64,000 nucleotides of DNA, taken from Oscillospiraceae bacterium. Its GTDB lineage: Bacteria > Bacillota > Clostridia > Oscillospirales > CAG-272. The DNA lies in the NCBI GenBank assembly GCA_015064685.1, contig SVRT01000003.1, positions 81,314 to 145,313 of the forward strand, in the 5' to 3' direction. The position numbers were made by a program, and so were the translations under genes. The notes under the pieces were generated by a model, which made no database searches, was not told the DNA's origin, and saw only the letters and a program-made list of their open reading frames with translations. This document shows positions 32,239-39,304 of the stretch, piece by piece; within the stretch, counting starts at the first letter, position 1; the number at the start of each line of letters is the position of its first letter.

Positions 32239-32712
32239 TCAAGAACGCGTCAAAGCATCTTTGATTTGCTTTTCCCACTCCCTGCTGTGAGAAACAATTA
32301 TTACGACAGGATTTTCGCCTGGATTGATGATGATTTTATTTTTGTATGTGTTTACCGTTTCTATTGTATTGATTGGTATTACAGTTTCTTTTGTTGAAAT
32401 ATTTATCTTATGAGGGTAGAATTCAAGACCATTCTCTGTGAAAAACAGCCAGCCACCGTTTCCGTTGATCGTTGCCCCTCCATCACAAATTATTTTTCTT
32501 TCTTTTGCAATTTCTGTGCGTTTTTTATCAAACTTTTTTTCTTGGTATTTAACAAAAAGGAAGATCAACAATGCAAAAATGAATCCACTTAAAAAACCTG
32601 TGATTATTCCAAGTATCAAGCTAAGATGCATAAGACCAAACAGAATTCCCATCGGAATCCCGAACATTATTCCTGTGAGCGCATATTCCTTTATTCCGTT
32701 TTTGTATATCAT
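32239..32712 (-). CDS. Small membrane protein with GRAM/PH-like tail
   Basis: 157 residues from ATG at 32712; a first ATG at 32724 overlaps the only GGAG site, so the second is preferred. Two membrane helices (about 10-60, ALTGIMFGIPMGILFGLMHL and LILGIITGFLSGFIFALLIF) precede a charged helix and then a beta-strand domain beginning GWLFFTENGLEFYPHKIN, with VIPINTIETVNTYKN and VVIIVSHSREWEKQI, the pattern of a GRAM or bacterial PH domain. It likely binds lipid or protein at the membrane surface; exact role unknown. It is a single-gene unit. Confidence 0.72.
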   Translation of the reverse strand: MIYKNGIKEYALTGIMFGIPMGILFGLMHLSLILGIITGFLSGFIFALLIFLFVKYQEKKFDKKRTEIAKERKIICDGGATINGNGGWLFFTENGLEFYPHKINISTKETVIPINTIETVNTYKNKIIINPGENPVVIIVSHSREWEKQIKDALTRS

Positions 32713-32743
32713 ATTTTTCTCCATAAAATTTTATTTGTATGAT

Positions 32744-32772
32744 ATTGTACCACAAATCTGTGAACATTTCAA
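32744..32772 (-). promoter_or_regulatory. Promoter of the gene at 32239
   Basis: Minus strand TTGAAA (32767-32772), 17 bases, TACAAT (32744-32749). Confidence 0.65.
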
Positions 32773-32790
32773 CCGTTCCGCGCCAAATCA

Positions 32791-33015
32791 CGCCGAAGGC
32801 GTGTATATCATCCGCAATTTGTTGCGGTATATCATCAAGGCGAAGCATTGTATATCATCAAGGCGCAGGAGGATGCACGCTGGCGCGTGATGAGATACAG
32901 CCCCGCAGGGGCTGATGATATGCACCGCACGTTATGCGGCGATGATATACCAAGCCTGCGGGAACCCCCAAAGCTCGTCAAGCTCGCTTCGGGGAACCCC
33001 TACTGCGGCTTGGAT
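32791..33015. repeat. Hairpin array, copy A
   Basis: A chain of short palindromes (CGCCGAAGGCG; CCGCAATTTGTTGCGG; AAGGCGAAGCATT; GCACGCTGGCGCGTG; AGCCCCGCAGGGGCT; ACCGCACGTTATGCGGC; CAAGCCTGCGG...CTTGG) joined by the fixed linker TATATCATC. On the right side the linker appears as GATGATATA or GATGATATG, its reverse complement, so the array is symmetric about ATGAGATAC near 32890. A second copy lies at 34721-34906. This copy carries a 47-base insertion in its last palindrome (32962-33008). It fills most of the 398-base gap 32713-33110. Confidence 0.85.
32962..33008. mobile_element. 47-base insertion in hairpin array A with CTGCGG duplication
   Basis: Compared with copy B, the terminal palindrome CCAAGCCTGCGGCTTGG is interrupted by 47 bases that leave CTGCGG at both sides (32956-32961 and 33003-33008). 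The insert is itself nearly palindromic at its ends (GGGAACCCCC ... GGGGAACCCC). This has the form of a very small insertion with target duplication; it is too short to code for anything. Confidence 0.5.
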
Positions 33016-33110
33016 AAACAAAATAGATCCATAATGCAAGTTTTTTCGAAATCGATCCGTGATTTTTTTAAAACAAGATAGCCTCATTGCCGTTTTTATG
33101 CGTAACAGGA

Positions 33111-34226
33111 TTAAAAATCCAATTCACCGAGATCCACCTTCGTGATCTTGGTTCCATTCAAGCAGATTGGCGTATCATCGCTGTGATAATATGCAACGAG
33201 AAAACCGTCTTTCGTTTCAATAACTGCCGGGTAACAATAGCTGTTTTGCATATCGCTTTCCAGCAATCGGCATTTTTGGGAAAAGGGGAGATAACCGCCG
33301 TTACGGAACGAGGAACGAGCATCAACGAAAGAAAGTCCTCCGTCATCGCTGACCGCCAGAACAAAAGGCGTTCTTTTGGGGCTTCTCCAATTTTCACAGT
33401 CTTCCCTGAGACAATTATATCCGATCGGATTAAAAATAGCCACCGTTCTGCCGTGAACCGAAGAAACCTGCATAGGCGAGTCAGGCGAAGTAAAACGGAA
33501 CGCGGGTGTGACATCTCCGAAGCTCATACCGCCGTCTTCGGAAAAGCATTGATACTGATGGCCGTAAGCGGTTCGGCAAAACATCCAGAGTCTTCCATCC
33601 GGAAGCTCGTAGAGCCCCGGCTCCTGAAGTTGCGTATCGTCGTCATAAGGCGAACGCACGAATCCGTCGATCTGATGAAAGCTCCTGCCGTCATCATCCG
33701 AATAGCATACGGTCAGTGCGCCTGCGGTAGGCCGTCTGCCGGATTCTCCGTGATAGGCCGCGGGAAAGAGAATTCTGCCGTTTTTCAACCGAACCAGCCT
33801 GTCGTTGTTCACGCAGTAATATCCGTCCTTGTTTACACAAAGGATGGGAGCAGAGAATGTTTTTCCTTCGTCGGAGGAGCGAACGAAGTGCGGCATACAC
33901 AAAAGCTTGTTATCCTTCATTGATTTGCGAAGGTATAAAACACCAAGATCACCGTTCTCAAGACGGATCAGGCTTACCGACATAAAGTTGAGCGCTTCTT
34001 CATCTTTTTCAATCAAAATCTGGCTTTCCGACCAAGTTTCCCCTTCATCGTGGGAATAGATAACTTCGAGTCTTGCAATGGCATGGTCAGACCAATCATT
34101 GCCGTAATATTTTGAATAAACGCACATGATGCGCCCATCCAAAAGTCTGAGAAAAGAACATTCTCCGTTTCTGGGATTGCCTTTTCCGCTTCTGAGAAAG
34201 CATACCTCTCTGCCAATTTGTTTCAT
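33111..34226 (-). CDS. BNR-repeat sialidase-like glycoside hydrolase
   Basis: 371 residues. Five Asp-box motifs (S-x-D-x-G-x-[TS]-[WF]) are visible: SHDEGETWSE, SSDEGKTFSA, YSDDDGRSFHQ, FSEDGGMSFGD and VSDDGGLSFVD, defining a six-bladed propeller of the sialidase superfamily (GH33/GH93-like). SFLRLLDGRIMCVYSKY and LYELPDGRLWMFCRTAYG are further blade signatures. No signal peptide or lectin domain is present, so it is a short cytoplasmic form; it could cleave sialic acid or another acidic sugar. It is a single-gene unit with GGGAG before the ATG. Exact substrate uncertain. Confidence 0.82.
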   Translation of the reverse strand: MKQIGREVCFLRSGKGNPRNGECSFLRLLDGRIMCVYSKYYGNDWSDHAIARLEVIYSHDEGETWSESQILIEKDEEALNFMSVSLIRLENGDLGVLYLRKSMKDNKLLCMPHFVRSSDEGKTFSAPILCVNKDGYYCVNNDRLVRLKNGRILFPAAYHGESGRRPTAGALTVCYSDDDGRSFHQIDGFVRSPYDDDTQLQEPGLYELPDGRLWMFCRTAYGHQYQCFSEDGGMSFGDVTPAFRFTSPDSPMQVSSVHGRTVAIFNPIGYNCLREDCENWRSPKRTPFVLAVSDDGGLSFVDARSSFRNGGYLPFSQKCRLLESDMQNSYCYPAVIETKDGFLVAYYHSDDTPICLNGTKITKVDLGELDF

Positions 34227-34321
34227 TGCTTTAATCTCCCTTCAAATTTTAAGTAATGCCCTCTATTTTCAAATACAGTGCGAATATCCTTGATGCATGT
34301 TATCGCCGTCTTTCCGCCTTT

Positions 34322-34350
34322 ATTATATCACATTTTCGGTTAAAAATCAA
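34322..34350 (-). promoter_or_regulatory. Promoter of the sialidase-like gene
   Basis: Minus strand TTGATT (34345-34350), 17 bases, TATAAT (34322-34327), extended TG-A before the -10. Confidence 0.72.
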
Positions 34351-34358
34351 CAATATTT

Positions 34359-34454
34359 CAGCGCACCATGCAAACGGTTTAATTCCGTTTGCGCGAAGCG
34401 CAACATCATTGGGCGTAAGCCCGTATCATTTGCCGAAGGCGAACATCGTTCAAA
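34359..34454. repeat. Diverged short hairpin array, copy C
   Basis: CAAACGG/CCGTTTG, GCGCGAAGCGC, TGGGCGTAAGCCCG and TGCCGAAGGCGA palindromes joined by AACATCAT, TATCAT and ACATC linkers. Same design as copies A and B but different palindromes and a variant linker. Confidence 0.65.
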
Positions 34455-34492
34455 AAACGCACCTTTGTCGGTAGACAAAAGTGCGTTTTTTG
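34452..34492. terminator. Strong hairpin with flanking A6/T6
   Basis: AAAAAACGCAC-CTTTGTC pairs with GACAAAA-GTGCGTTTTTT around GGTA. It looks like a bidirectional terminator, or the end unit of the hairpin array. Confidence 0.7.
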
Positions 34493-34532
34493 TTGTGCAA
34501 AGACTACGAAAAAGATATTTTTGCGGTTTGCA

Positions 34533-34646
34533 TTAAGGTTTCGAACTCAAACCGATTACGCTATTGAAAATTAAACTTTCAAATTCTTTTGTATGCTTTA
34601 TTGCTTCTTCTGTGTCAACAGCTTGCACGAAAATTCTAATAAACAT
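34533..34646 (-). pseudogene. Short reading frame, 37 residues, possible gene remnant
   Basis: MFIRIFVQAVDTEEAIKHTK and then EFESLIFNSVIGLSSKP and a stop. The sequence has natural amphipathic character but no ribosome site, and the frame does not continue upstream. It may be the tail of a lost gene or a tiny protein. It is the only coding-like segment in the 797-base gap 34227-35023, which otherwise holds a promoter, hairpin arrays and terminators. Confidence 0.3.
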
Positions 34647-34720
34647 TTTGCGCTTCTGGAACGGATTTCTTCAAGTCATAATTTTTCAAATAGGATTATA
34701 TCACACTTTTGTAAATAAAT

Positions 34721-34906
34721 CAAGGCGCAGCCTTGTATATCATCCGCAACTTGTTGCGGTATATCATCAATGCGAAGCATTGTATATCATCAAGCCGCAG
34801 GTATATGCACGCTAAAGCGTGATGAGATACAAGGGCGGCGAGCCGCCCTTGATGATATACACCGCACGTTGTGCGGCGATGATATGCCAAGCCTGCGGCT
34901 TGGATT
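34721..34906. repeat. Hairpin array, copy B (uninterrupted)
   Basis: Palindromes AAGGCGCAGCCTTG, CCGCAACTTGTTGCGG, AATGCGAAGCATTG, GCACGCTAAAGCGTG, AAGGGCGGCGAGCCGCCCTT, ACCGCACGTTGTGCGGC and CCAAGCCTGCGGCTTGG in order, joined by TATATCATC on the left and GATGATATAC/GATGATATGC on the right. Several palindromes equal those of copy A in the same order; others are replaced (AAGGGCGGC... here, AGCCCCGC... in A) while keeping perfect self-pairing. Confidence 0.88.
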
Positions 34907-34983
34907 ATTTAGAAGGGCTCTGAACATAATTCCAACCGCCGAGCGGTTGGAGGTTGGTTTCTTCGCTACCATGCCACACCAAC

Positions 34984-35018
34984 GAAAAACAAGAGGGATG
35001 GCTATTGCCATCCCTCTT
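34984..35018 (-). terminator. Terminator of tRNA-Trp
   Basis: AAGAGGGATGGC (34991-35002) pairs with GCCATCCCTCTT (35007-35018); GTTTTTCGTT follows on the minus strand. Confidence 0.85.
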
Positions 35019-35023
35019 GTTTT

Positions 35024-35099
35024 TGGCAGGGGCAGAAGGGCTCGAACCCACGACCCACGGTTTTGGAGACCGGTACTCTACCAACTGAGCTATACCCCT
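35024..35099 (-). tRNA. trnW: tRNA-Trp (anticodon CCA)
   Basis: 76 bases including encoded 3' CCA. Acceptor stem AGGGGTA/TGCCCCT, D arm GCTCAGTTGGTAGAGT, anticodon loop CTCCAAA (T33, anticodon CCA, A37), T loop TTCGAGC. One pair in the anticodon stem (27-43) and one in the T stem (50-64) are mismatched; otherwise the fold is complete. Promoter and terminator are both visible, so it is a single-gene transcript. Confidence 0.93.
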
Positions 35100-35129
35100 A
35101 TTTTTATGCCGCATTCCTGCGACCGATAT

Positions 35130-35158
35130 ATTATATCACAAAGATTTCGAAATTTCAA
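35130..35158 (-). promoter_or_regulatory. Promoter of tRNA-Trp
   Basis: Minus strand TTGAAA (35153-35158), 17 bases, TATAAT (35130-35135), extended TG-A before the -10. Confidence 0.78.
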
Positions 35159-35250
35159 TACCTTTTTCAAAAATATTTTTCAAAATTGTTTTTTCTTTGT
35201 TTTTTTGCGCTCTTTTCGTGTTTGTTTGGACTTTGCGGGCGCAAAATCTA

Positions 35251-35279
35251 TTGATTTTTGCCTTTTTGTTTGTTATAAT
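35251..35279 (+). promoter_or_regulatory. Promoter of the GH13-GH36-GPH-GH1 operon
   Basis: TTGATT (35251-35256), 17 bases, TATAAT (35274-35279). Confidence 0.78.
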
Positions 35280-35321
35280 GGTTTTATAAGCGCAACCTCA
35301 AACGGTTTTTTGGAGGCAAAT

Positions 35322-36950
35322 ATGGGAAAAAACTATAAAAACGACACCGTTGTTTACCAAATATATCCTCGCTCATATCTCGACACCGACGGTGACGGAT
35401 ACGGCGATCTTAAGGGAATAATCTCGAAGCTTGATTACATCGCGTCTCTCGGCGTTAACGTCATCTGGCTTTCGCCCATCTACAAGAGTCCCGACGACGA
35501 CAACGGCTACGATATATCCGACTACAAGTCTATTCAGCCGCGATTCGGCACGATGGACGATTTTGACACCCTCGTATCCGAGGCGAAAAAGCGCGGAATC
35601 GGCATTATGATGGACCTTGTTATCAATCACACCTCGGACGAGCACGAGTGGTTCCGTCGCGCTCTTGCGGGCGAGGAGAAATACCGCAACTATTACATAA
35701 TCGAAAAAGGGAAAAACGGCAAGATCCCGAACAACTGGGGCAATTTCTTTGCTGAGTGTCCCTGGACTCCTTTCGGCGATGAAAAGAACGGCGAGTATTA
35801 TCTCCACCTCTTTTCCAAAAAGCAGCCCGACCTCAATTGGCACAATCCCGAGGTGCTTGAGGAGGTCAAGGACATCCTCAATTTCTGGCTTGAGAGAGGT
35901 GTTTGCGGCTTCCGTTGTGACGTTATCAACGTGATATACAAAAATACACTTGCCGACGGAAAGCGTCGCCCGATACTCACGGGTCAGGAGCATTATCTTT
36001 CGACCGAGGGCTGCCACGATATTCTCCGCAAGCTGCGCGAGAGCTGTCTTGAGCCTCACGGCGCGTGGGCGGTCGGCGAGACGGTTTTTGTTGATGTACA
36101 GAGGGCGAAGGACCTCTGCGACGAGAGCCGCGGAGAGCTTGATATGGTATTCTCCTTTGAGCATATGGAGTGCGATCAGATAATCGTAAAATGGTTCAAA
36201 ACGAAGCTGAGACCGAAAAAGCTTATGCGCACGCTCTCAAAATGGCAGACGGCACTCGATTGGAGCTCGGTATACTTTGAAAACCACGACCAGCCGAGAT
36301 TTATAAGCCGCTTCTGTGACTCAAAGGAGTACAGAGCCGAGGCGTCGAAGATGGTTGCAGGCTTGCTACTCACACTCCGCGGAACGCCCTTTATCTATGA
36401 GGGGCAGGAGATTGGAATGACAAACGGTGATTTCAAGAATCTCTTCGAGGTAGAGGACATCGAGAGCCACAACGTCTACAAAATGGCAAAGAGCCTTGGA
36501 CTTCCGAAGGGTTACCGTTGGAGAATGATTCAGCGGACCTCACGCGACAATGCGAGAACTCCGATGCAATGGACTGCGGGCGAGAAGGCGGGATTTTCTT
36601 CCTCTGAGCCTTGGTTGAAGATCAATGCAAATCATACTGAGGTCAACGTCGAGAACGAACAAAATCAGCAAAACGGCGTCCTCGCGTTCTGGCAGACGAT
36701 GGTCTCTCTGCGCAAAGAGAACGAGGTGCTGAAAAACGGAAGCTTCACGTCTCTTTACGAGGGCAAGAGCGTTTACGCATACCAAAGAGAATACGAAGGC
36801 AAGCGTCTTGTCTCAATAATGAATATGTGCTCAAAGGCGGCAAAGATCCCGTCCTCGCTTGCACTTGGCGGGAAATTGATCATATCCAACTATGACGGAG
36901 AGAGCGATAAGCTCCGTCCGTTTGAATTCAGACTTATAGAACTCGATTGA
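35322..36950 (+). CDS. GH13 alpha-glucosidase (oligo-1,6-glucosidase type)
   Basis: 542 residues from ATG 35322 with GGAGG six bases upstream; the frame stays open further upstream only across the tRNA and hairpin array. VVYQIYPRSYLDTDGDGYGDL is the first conserved region with its Ca-binding loop, then MDLVINHTSDEHEWF, GFRCDVINV with the nucleophile Asp (about 199), AVGETVF with the acid/base Glu (about 253), and FENHDQPRF with the transition-state Asp (about 325). It hydrolyses terminal alpha-1,6 or alpha-1,4 glucosides in the cytoplasm. First gene of a four-gene sugar operon; 13 bases to the next gene. Confidence 0.96.
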   Translation: MGKNYKNDTVVYQIYPRSYLDTDGDGYGDLKGIISKLDYIASLGVNVIWLSPIYKSPDDDNGYDISDYKSIQPRFGTMDDFDTLVSEAKKRGIGIMMDLVINHTSDEHEWFRRALAGEEKYRNYYIIEKGKNGKIPNNWGNFFAECPWTPFGDEKNGEYYLHLFSKKQPDLNWHNPEVLEEVKDILNFWLERGVCGFRCDVINVIYKNTLADGKRRPILTGQEHYLSTEGCHDILRKLRESCLEPHGAWAVGETVFVDVQRAKDLCDESRGELDMVFSFEHMECDQIIVKWFKTKLRPKKLMRTLSKWQTALDWSSVYFENHDQPRFISRFCDSKEYRAEASKMVAGLLLTLRGTPFIYEGQEIGMTNGDFKNLFEVEDIESHNVYKMAKSLGLPKGYRWRMIQRTSRDNARTPMQWTAGEKAGFSSSEPWLKINANHTEVNVENEQNQQNGVLAFWQTMVSLRKENEVLKNGSFTSLYEGKSVYAYQREYEGKRLVSIMNMCSKAAKIPSSLALGGKLIISNYDGESDKLRPFEFRLIELD

Positions 36951-36963
36951 AGGGAGAAAGACC

Positions 36964-39303
36964 TTGATAGAGATAAAAGATAGGGTGTTCAAGATAGACA
37001 CCGATAAAACGAGCTATATCTTCCGCATCACCGGGCAGGGTCACGCGGAGCATATCTTTTACGGCGCAAAATTGCCCGAGGCGGACGCTGACGCACTTGC
37101 ACTCAAGAATACGATAGCTCTCGGCTCGACCGTTGAGTATTCAAAGGACGCGCCGGGGTATTCTCTTGACTCTATGCTTCTCGAATATTCTGGAGTTGGA
37201 AAGGGAGACTACAGACACACCCCCATCGAGATAATTATGCCCGACGGAAGCTTTGTCACCGATTTTGTCTACGAATCGCACACGGTAAGCGATAAACCCG
37301 CAACGTCGGGAAACGAGCTGCCCTTTGCCACGGGTGATGGAGAGAGCCTTTCTGTAATATTTGCCGACAAAAAATATAAAGAGATAAAGCTCGAGCTTAC
37401 TTATACCGTTTTTGCCGATTGCGACGTCATCGCGCGAAGTGTGCGTCTTAGAAACGACAGCGGCGAGAGGGTATATATCCGAAAGCTTATGAGCTTTATG
37501 GTCGATATGCCGTCATCGGATTACGAGATGCTGACGCTCGACGGCGGTTGGGCAAAAGAGGCACATATACACGTGCGCCCCTTGACCGACGGACTGTACG
37601 TCAACGATTCAACCGTCGGCGCATCCTCAAACAGACACAATCCTGCGTTTCTTCTGAAGGAAAAGACCGCTACCGAGGAGACGGGAAGGGTCTACGGCTT
37701 TAACCTTGTTTACAGCGGAAACCATTACAGCGCAGTCGAGGTCTCAAATCACGGTACGACTCGCGTGATGTCGGGAATAAATCCGCACTGCTTTCTCTGG
37801 AAGCTTGAGAGCGGTGAGAATTTTGTCACACCCCAGGCGGTGATGGGCTATTCCGAGAGCGGAATAAACGGTATGAGCCGATCGATGCACCGCTTTGTCA
37901 ATGAGCATATCATCCGCGAGGATTTCAGATACAGCGAGCGTCCCGTTGTTATCAACAACTGGGAAGCAACCTTCTTCAATTTTAACCGTCGCAAGCTCCT
38001 AGCCCTTGCGCGCAGGTCAAAAAGGCTAGGGATAGAGATGTTCGTGCTTGACGACGGATGGTTTGGCAAGCGCAACAACGACCGCGCGGGACTTGGAGAT
38101 TGGGAGGTCAATACCAAAAAGCTGCCCGGAGGAATCAAGTCGCTGTCGAAAAGGATAAACAAGATGGGTATGCGCTTTGGACTCTGGTTTGAGCCCGAGT
38201 GTGTCAACGAGGACAGCGACCTCTATCGCGCGCATCCCGATTGGGCAATAAAGGTACCCGAAAGAGAGTGTTCTCTCGGCAGAAATCAGATGGTGCTTGA
38301 CCTGACGCGAAAAGAGGTCAGAGACTATATAGTCTACGCGGTCGACAAGGTCTTATCCTCGGCGAATATCGAATACGTCAAATGGGATTACAACAGACAC
38401 ATAAGCGATGCGTATTCGCTCTCGCTAAAAAACCAGGGAGAATTTTTCCACAGATATATATTGGGTCTTTACGAGGTCCTGCATCGTATTTTCTGTGAAA
38501 AGCACCCGAGCGTATTGCTTGAGAGCTGCTCATCCGGCGGAAACAGATTCGATCTCGGTATGCTTTGCTTCTCACCGCAGATATGGACCAGTGACGACAC
38601 AGACGCAAGAGAGAGGATGGAGATACAAAGGGGAATATACACCTTCTACCCTCAGTCAACCGTCTCCTCACACGTATCGATGACACCAAATCAGCAGACT
38701 CTGCGCTCGGCCCCCCTCTCAACACGCTTCAACGTAGCGGCATTCGCCCCGCTCGGCTACGAGCTTGATTTCTCCGAGCTTACACCCGACGAGCGCAAGC
38801 AGATAAAGGAGCAGATAGCATTTTACAAGGCACACAGAAAGACCTTTACTTATGGCGAGCTGTGCCGCTATTTTCCTAAGAAAAACGAGCGCGAAAGCTT
38901 TCAGGTAAAGGGAGATGGCGAGATCATATCCGCGATATATAACCTTGATTACAAGGCGAGCCCCGAGCGCGATATCTTGAGAATACTGCAAGCCGAGAAC
39001 GGCAAGAGATACAGAATGACCTCGGTCAAGCAGAATTTAAAGATCGCTCGCTTCGGCTCGCTTATCAAGCACATAAGCCCCGTAAATATCCGCGCGGACG
39101 GATTTATTATGCGTACCGTGGACAAGCACTTTTCACTCGTTGACGGAAGGGAAGAATATACCTTATCGGGCGAAGGACTCAGAGCGGGCATACCTCTTGC
39201 AATGCAGTATAGCGGAACGGGATATAACCCGAATATCCGCGTAACGGGAGACTTTGGCAGTACCATGTATCTCATAGAAGAAATCGACGAAAAGGAGATT
39301 TAA
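36964..39303 (+). CDS. Alpha-galactosidase, GH36
   Basis: 779 residues, the length of typical tetrameric bacterial enzymes (AgaA/RafA type). The start is TTG at 36964 with AGGGAGA nine bases upstream; no ATG lies near. An N-terminal beta-supersandwich is followed by the TIM barrel: FVLDDGWFGKRNND, YVKWDYNRHISD with nucleophile Asp (about 475), LESCSSGGNRFDLGML, and WTSDDTDARERM with the acid Asp (about 546). It releases galactose from raffinose-family oligosaccharides. Placed between the GH13 gene and a GPH sugar symporter, it suggests uptake and breakdown of alpha-galactosides such as raffinose, stachyose or melibiose. Confidence 0.95.
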   Translation: MIEIKDRVFKIDTDKTSYIFRITGQGHAEHIFYGAKLPEADADALALKNTIALGSTVEYSKDAPGYSLDSMLLEYSGVGKGDYRHTPIEIIMPDGSFVTDFVYESHTVSDKPATSGNELPFATGDGESLSVIFADKKYKEIKLELTYTVFADCDVIARSVRLRNDSGERVYIRKLMSFMVDMPSSDYEMLTLDGGWAKEAHIHVRPLTDGLYVNDSTVGASSNRHNPAFLLKEKTATEETGRVYGFNLVYSGNHYSAVEVSNHGTTRVMSGINPHCFLWKLESGENFVTPQAVMGYSESGINGMSRSMHRFVNEHIIREDFRYSERPVVINNWEATFFNFNRRKLLALARRSKRLGIEMFVLDDGWFGKRNNDRAGLGDWEVNTKKLPGGIKSLSKRINKMGMRFGLWFEPECVNEDSDLYRAHPDWAIKVPERECSLGRNQMVLDLTRKEVRDYIVYAVDKVLSSANIEYVKWDYNRHISDAYSLSLKNQGEFFHRYILGLYEVLHRIFCEKHPSVLLESCSSGGNRFDLGMLCFSPQIWTSDDTDARERMEIQRGIYTFYPQSTVSSHVSMTPNQQTLRSAPLSTRFNVAAFAPLGYELDFSELTPDERKQIKEQIAFYKAHRKTFTYGELCRYFPKKNERESFQVKGDGEIISAIYNLDYKASPERDILRILQAENGKRYRMTSVKQNLKIARFGSLIKHISPVNIRADGFIMRTVDKHFSLVDGREEYTLSGEGLRAGIPLAMQYSGTGYNPNIRVTGDFGSTMYLIEEIDEKEI

Positions 39304-39304
39304 G

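Noticed and set aside
32791..33015. CRISPR array
   Set aside because: The repeated unit is only nine bases, flips orientation halfway, and the intervening sequences are themselves palindromes; no cas genes are near.
33087..33923. 278-codon plus-strand frame opposite the sialidase-like gene
   Set aside because: Shadow of the BNR protein, which has five Asp boxes on the other strand.
34770..35321. 184 extra N-terminal codons of the GH13 gene
   Set aside because: This part would cross the hairpin array, the tRNA-Trp gene and the promoter; the GGAGG site and conserved family start are at 35322.
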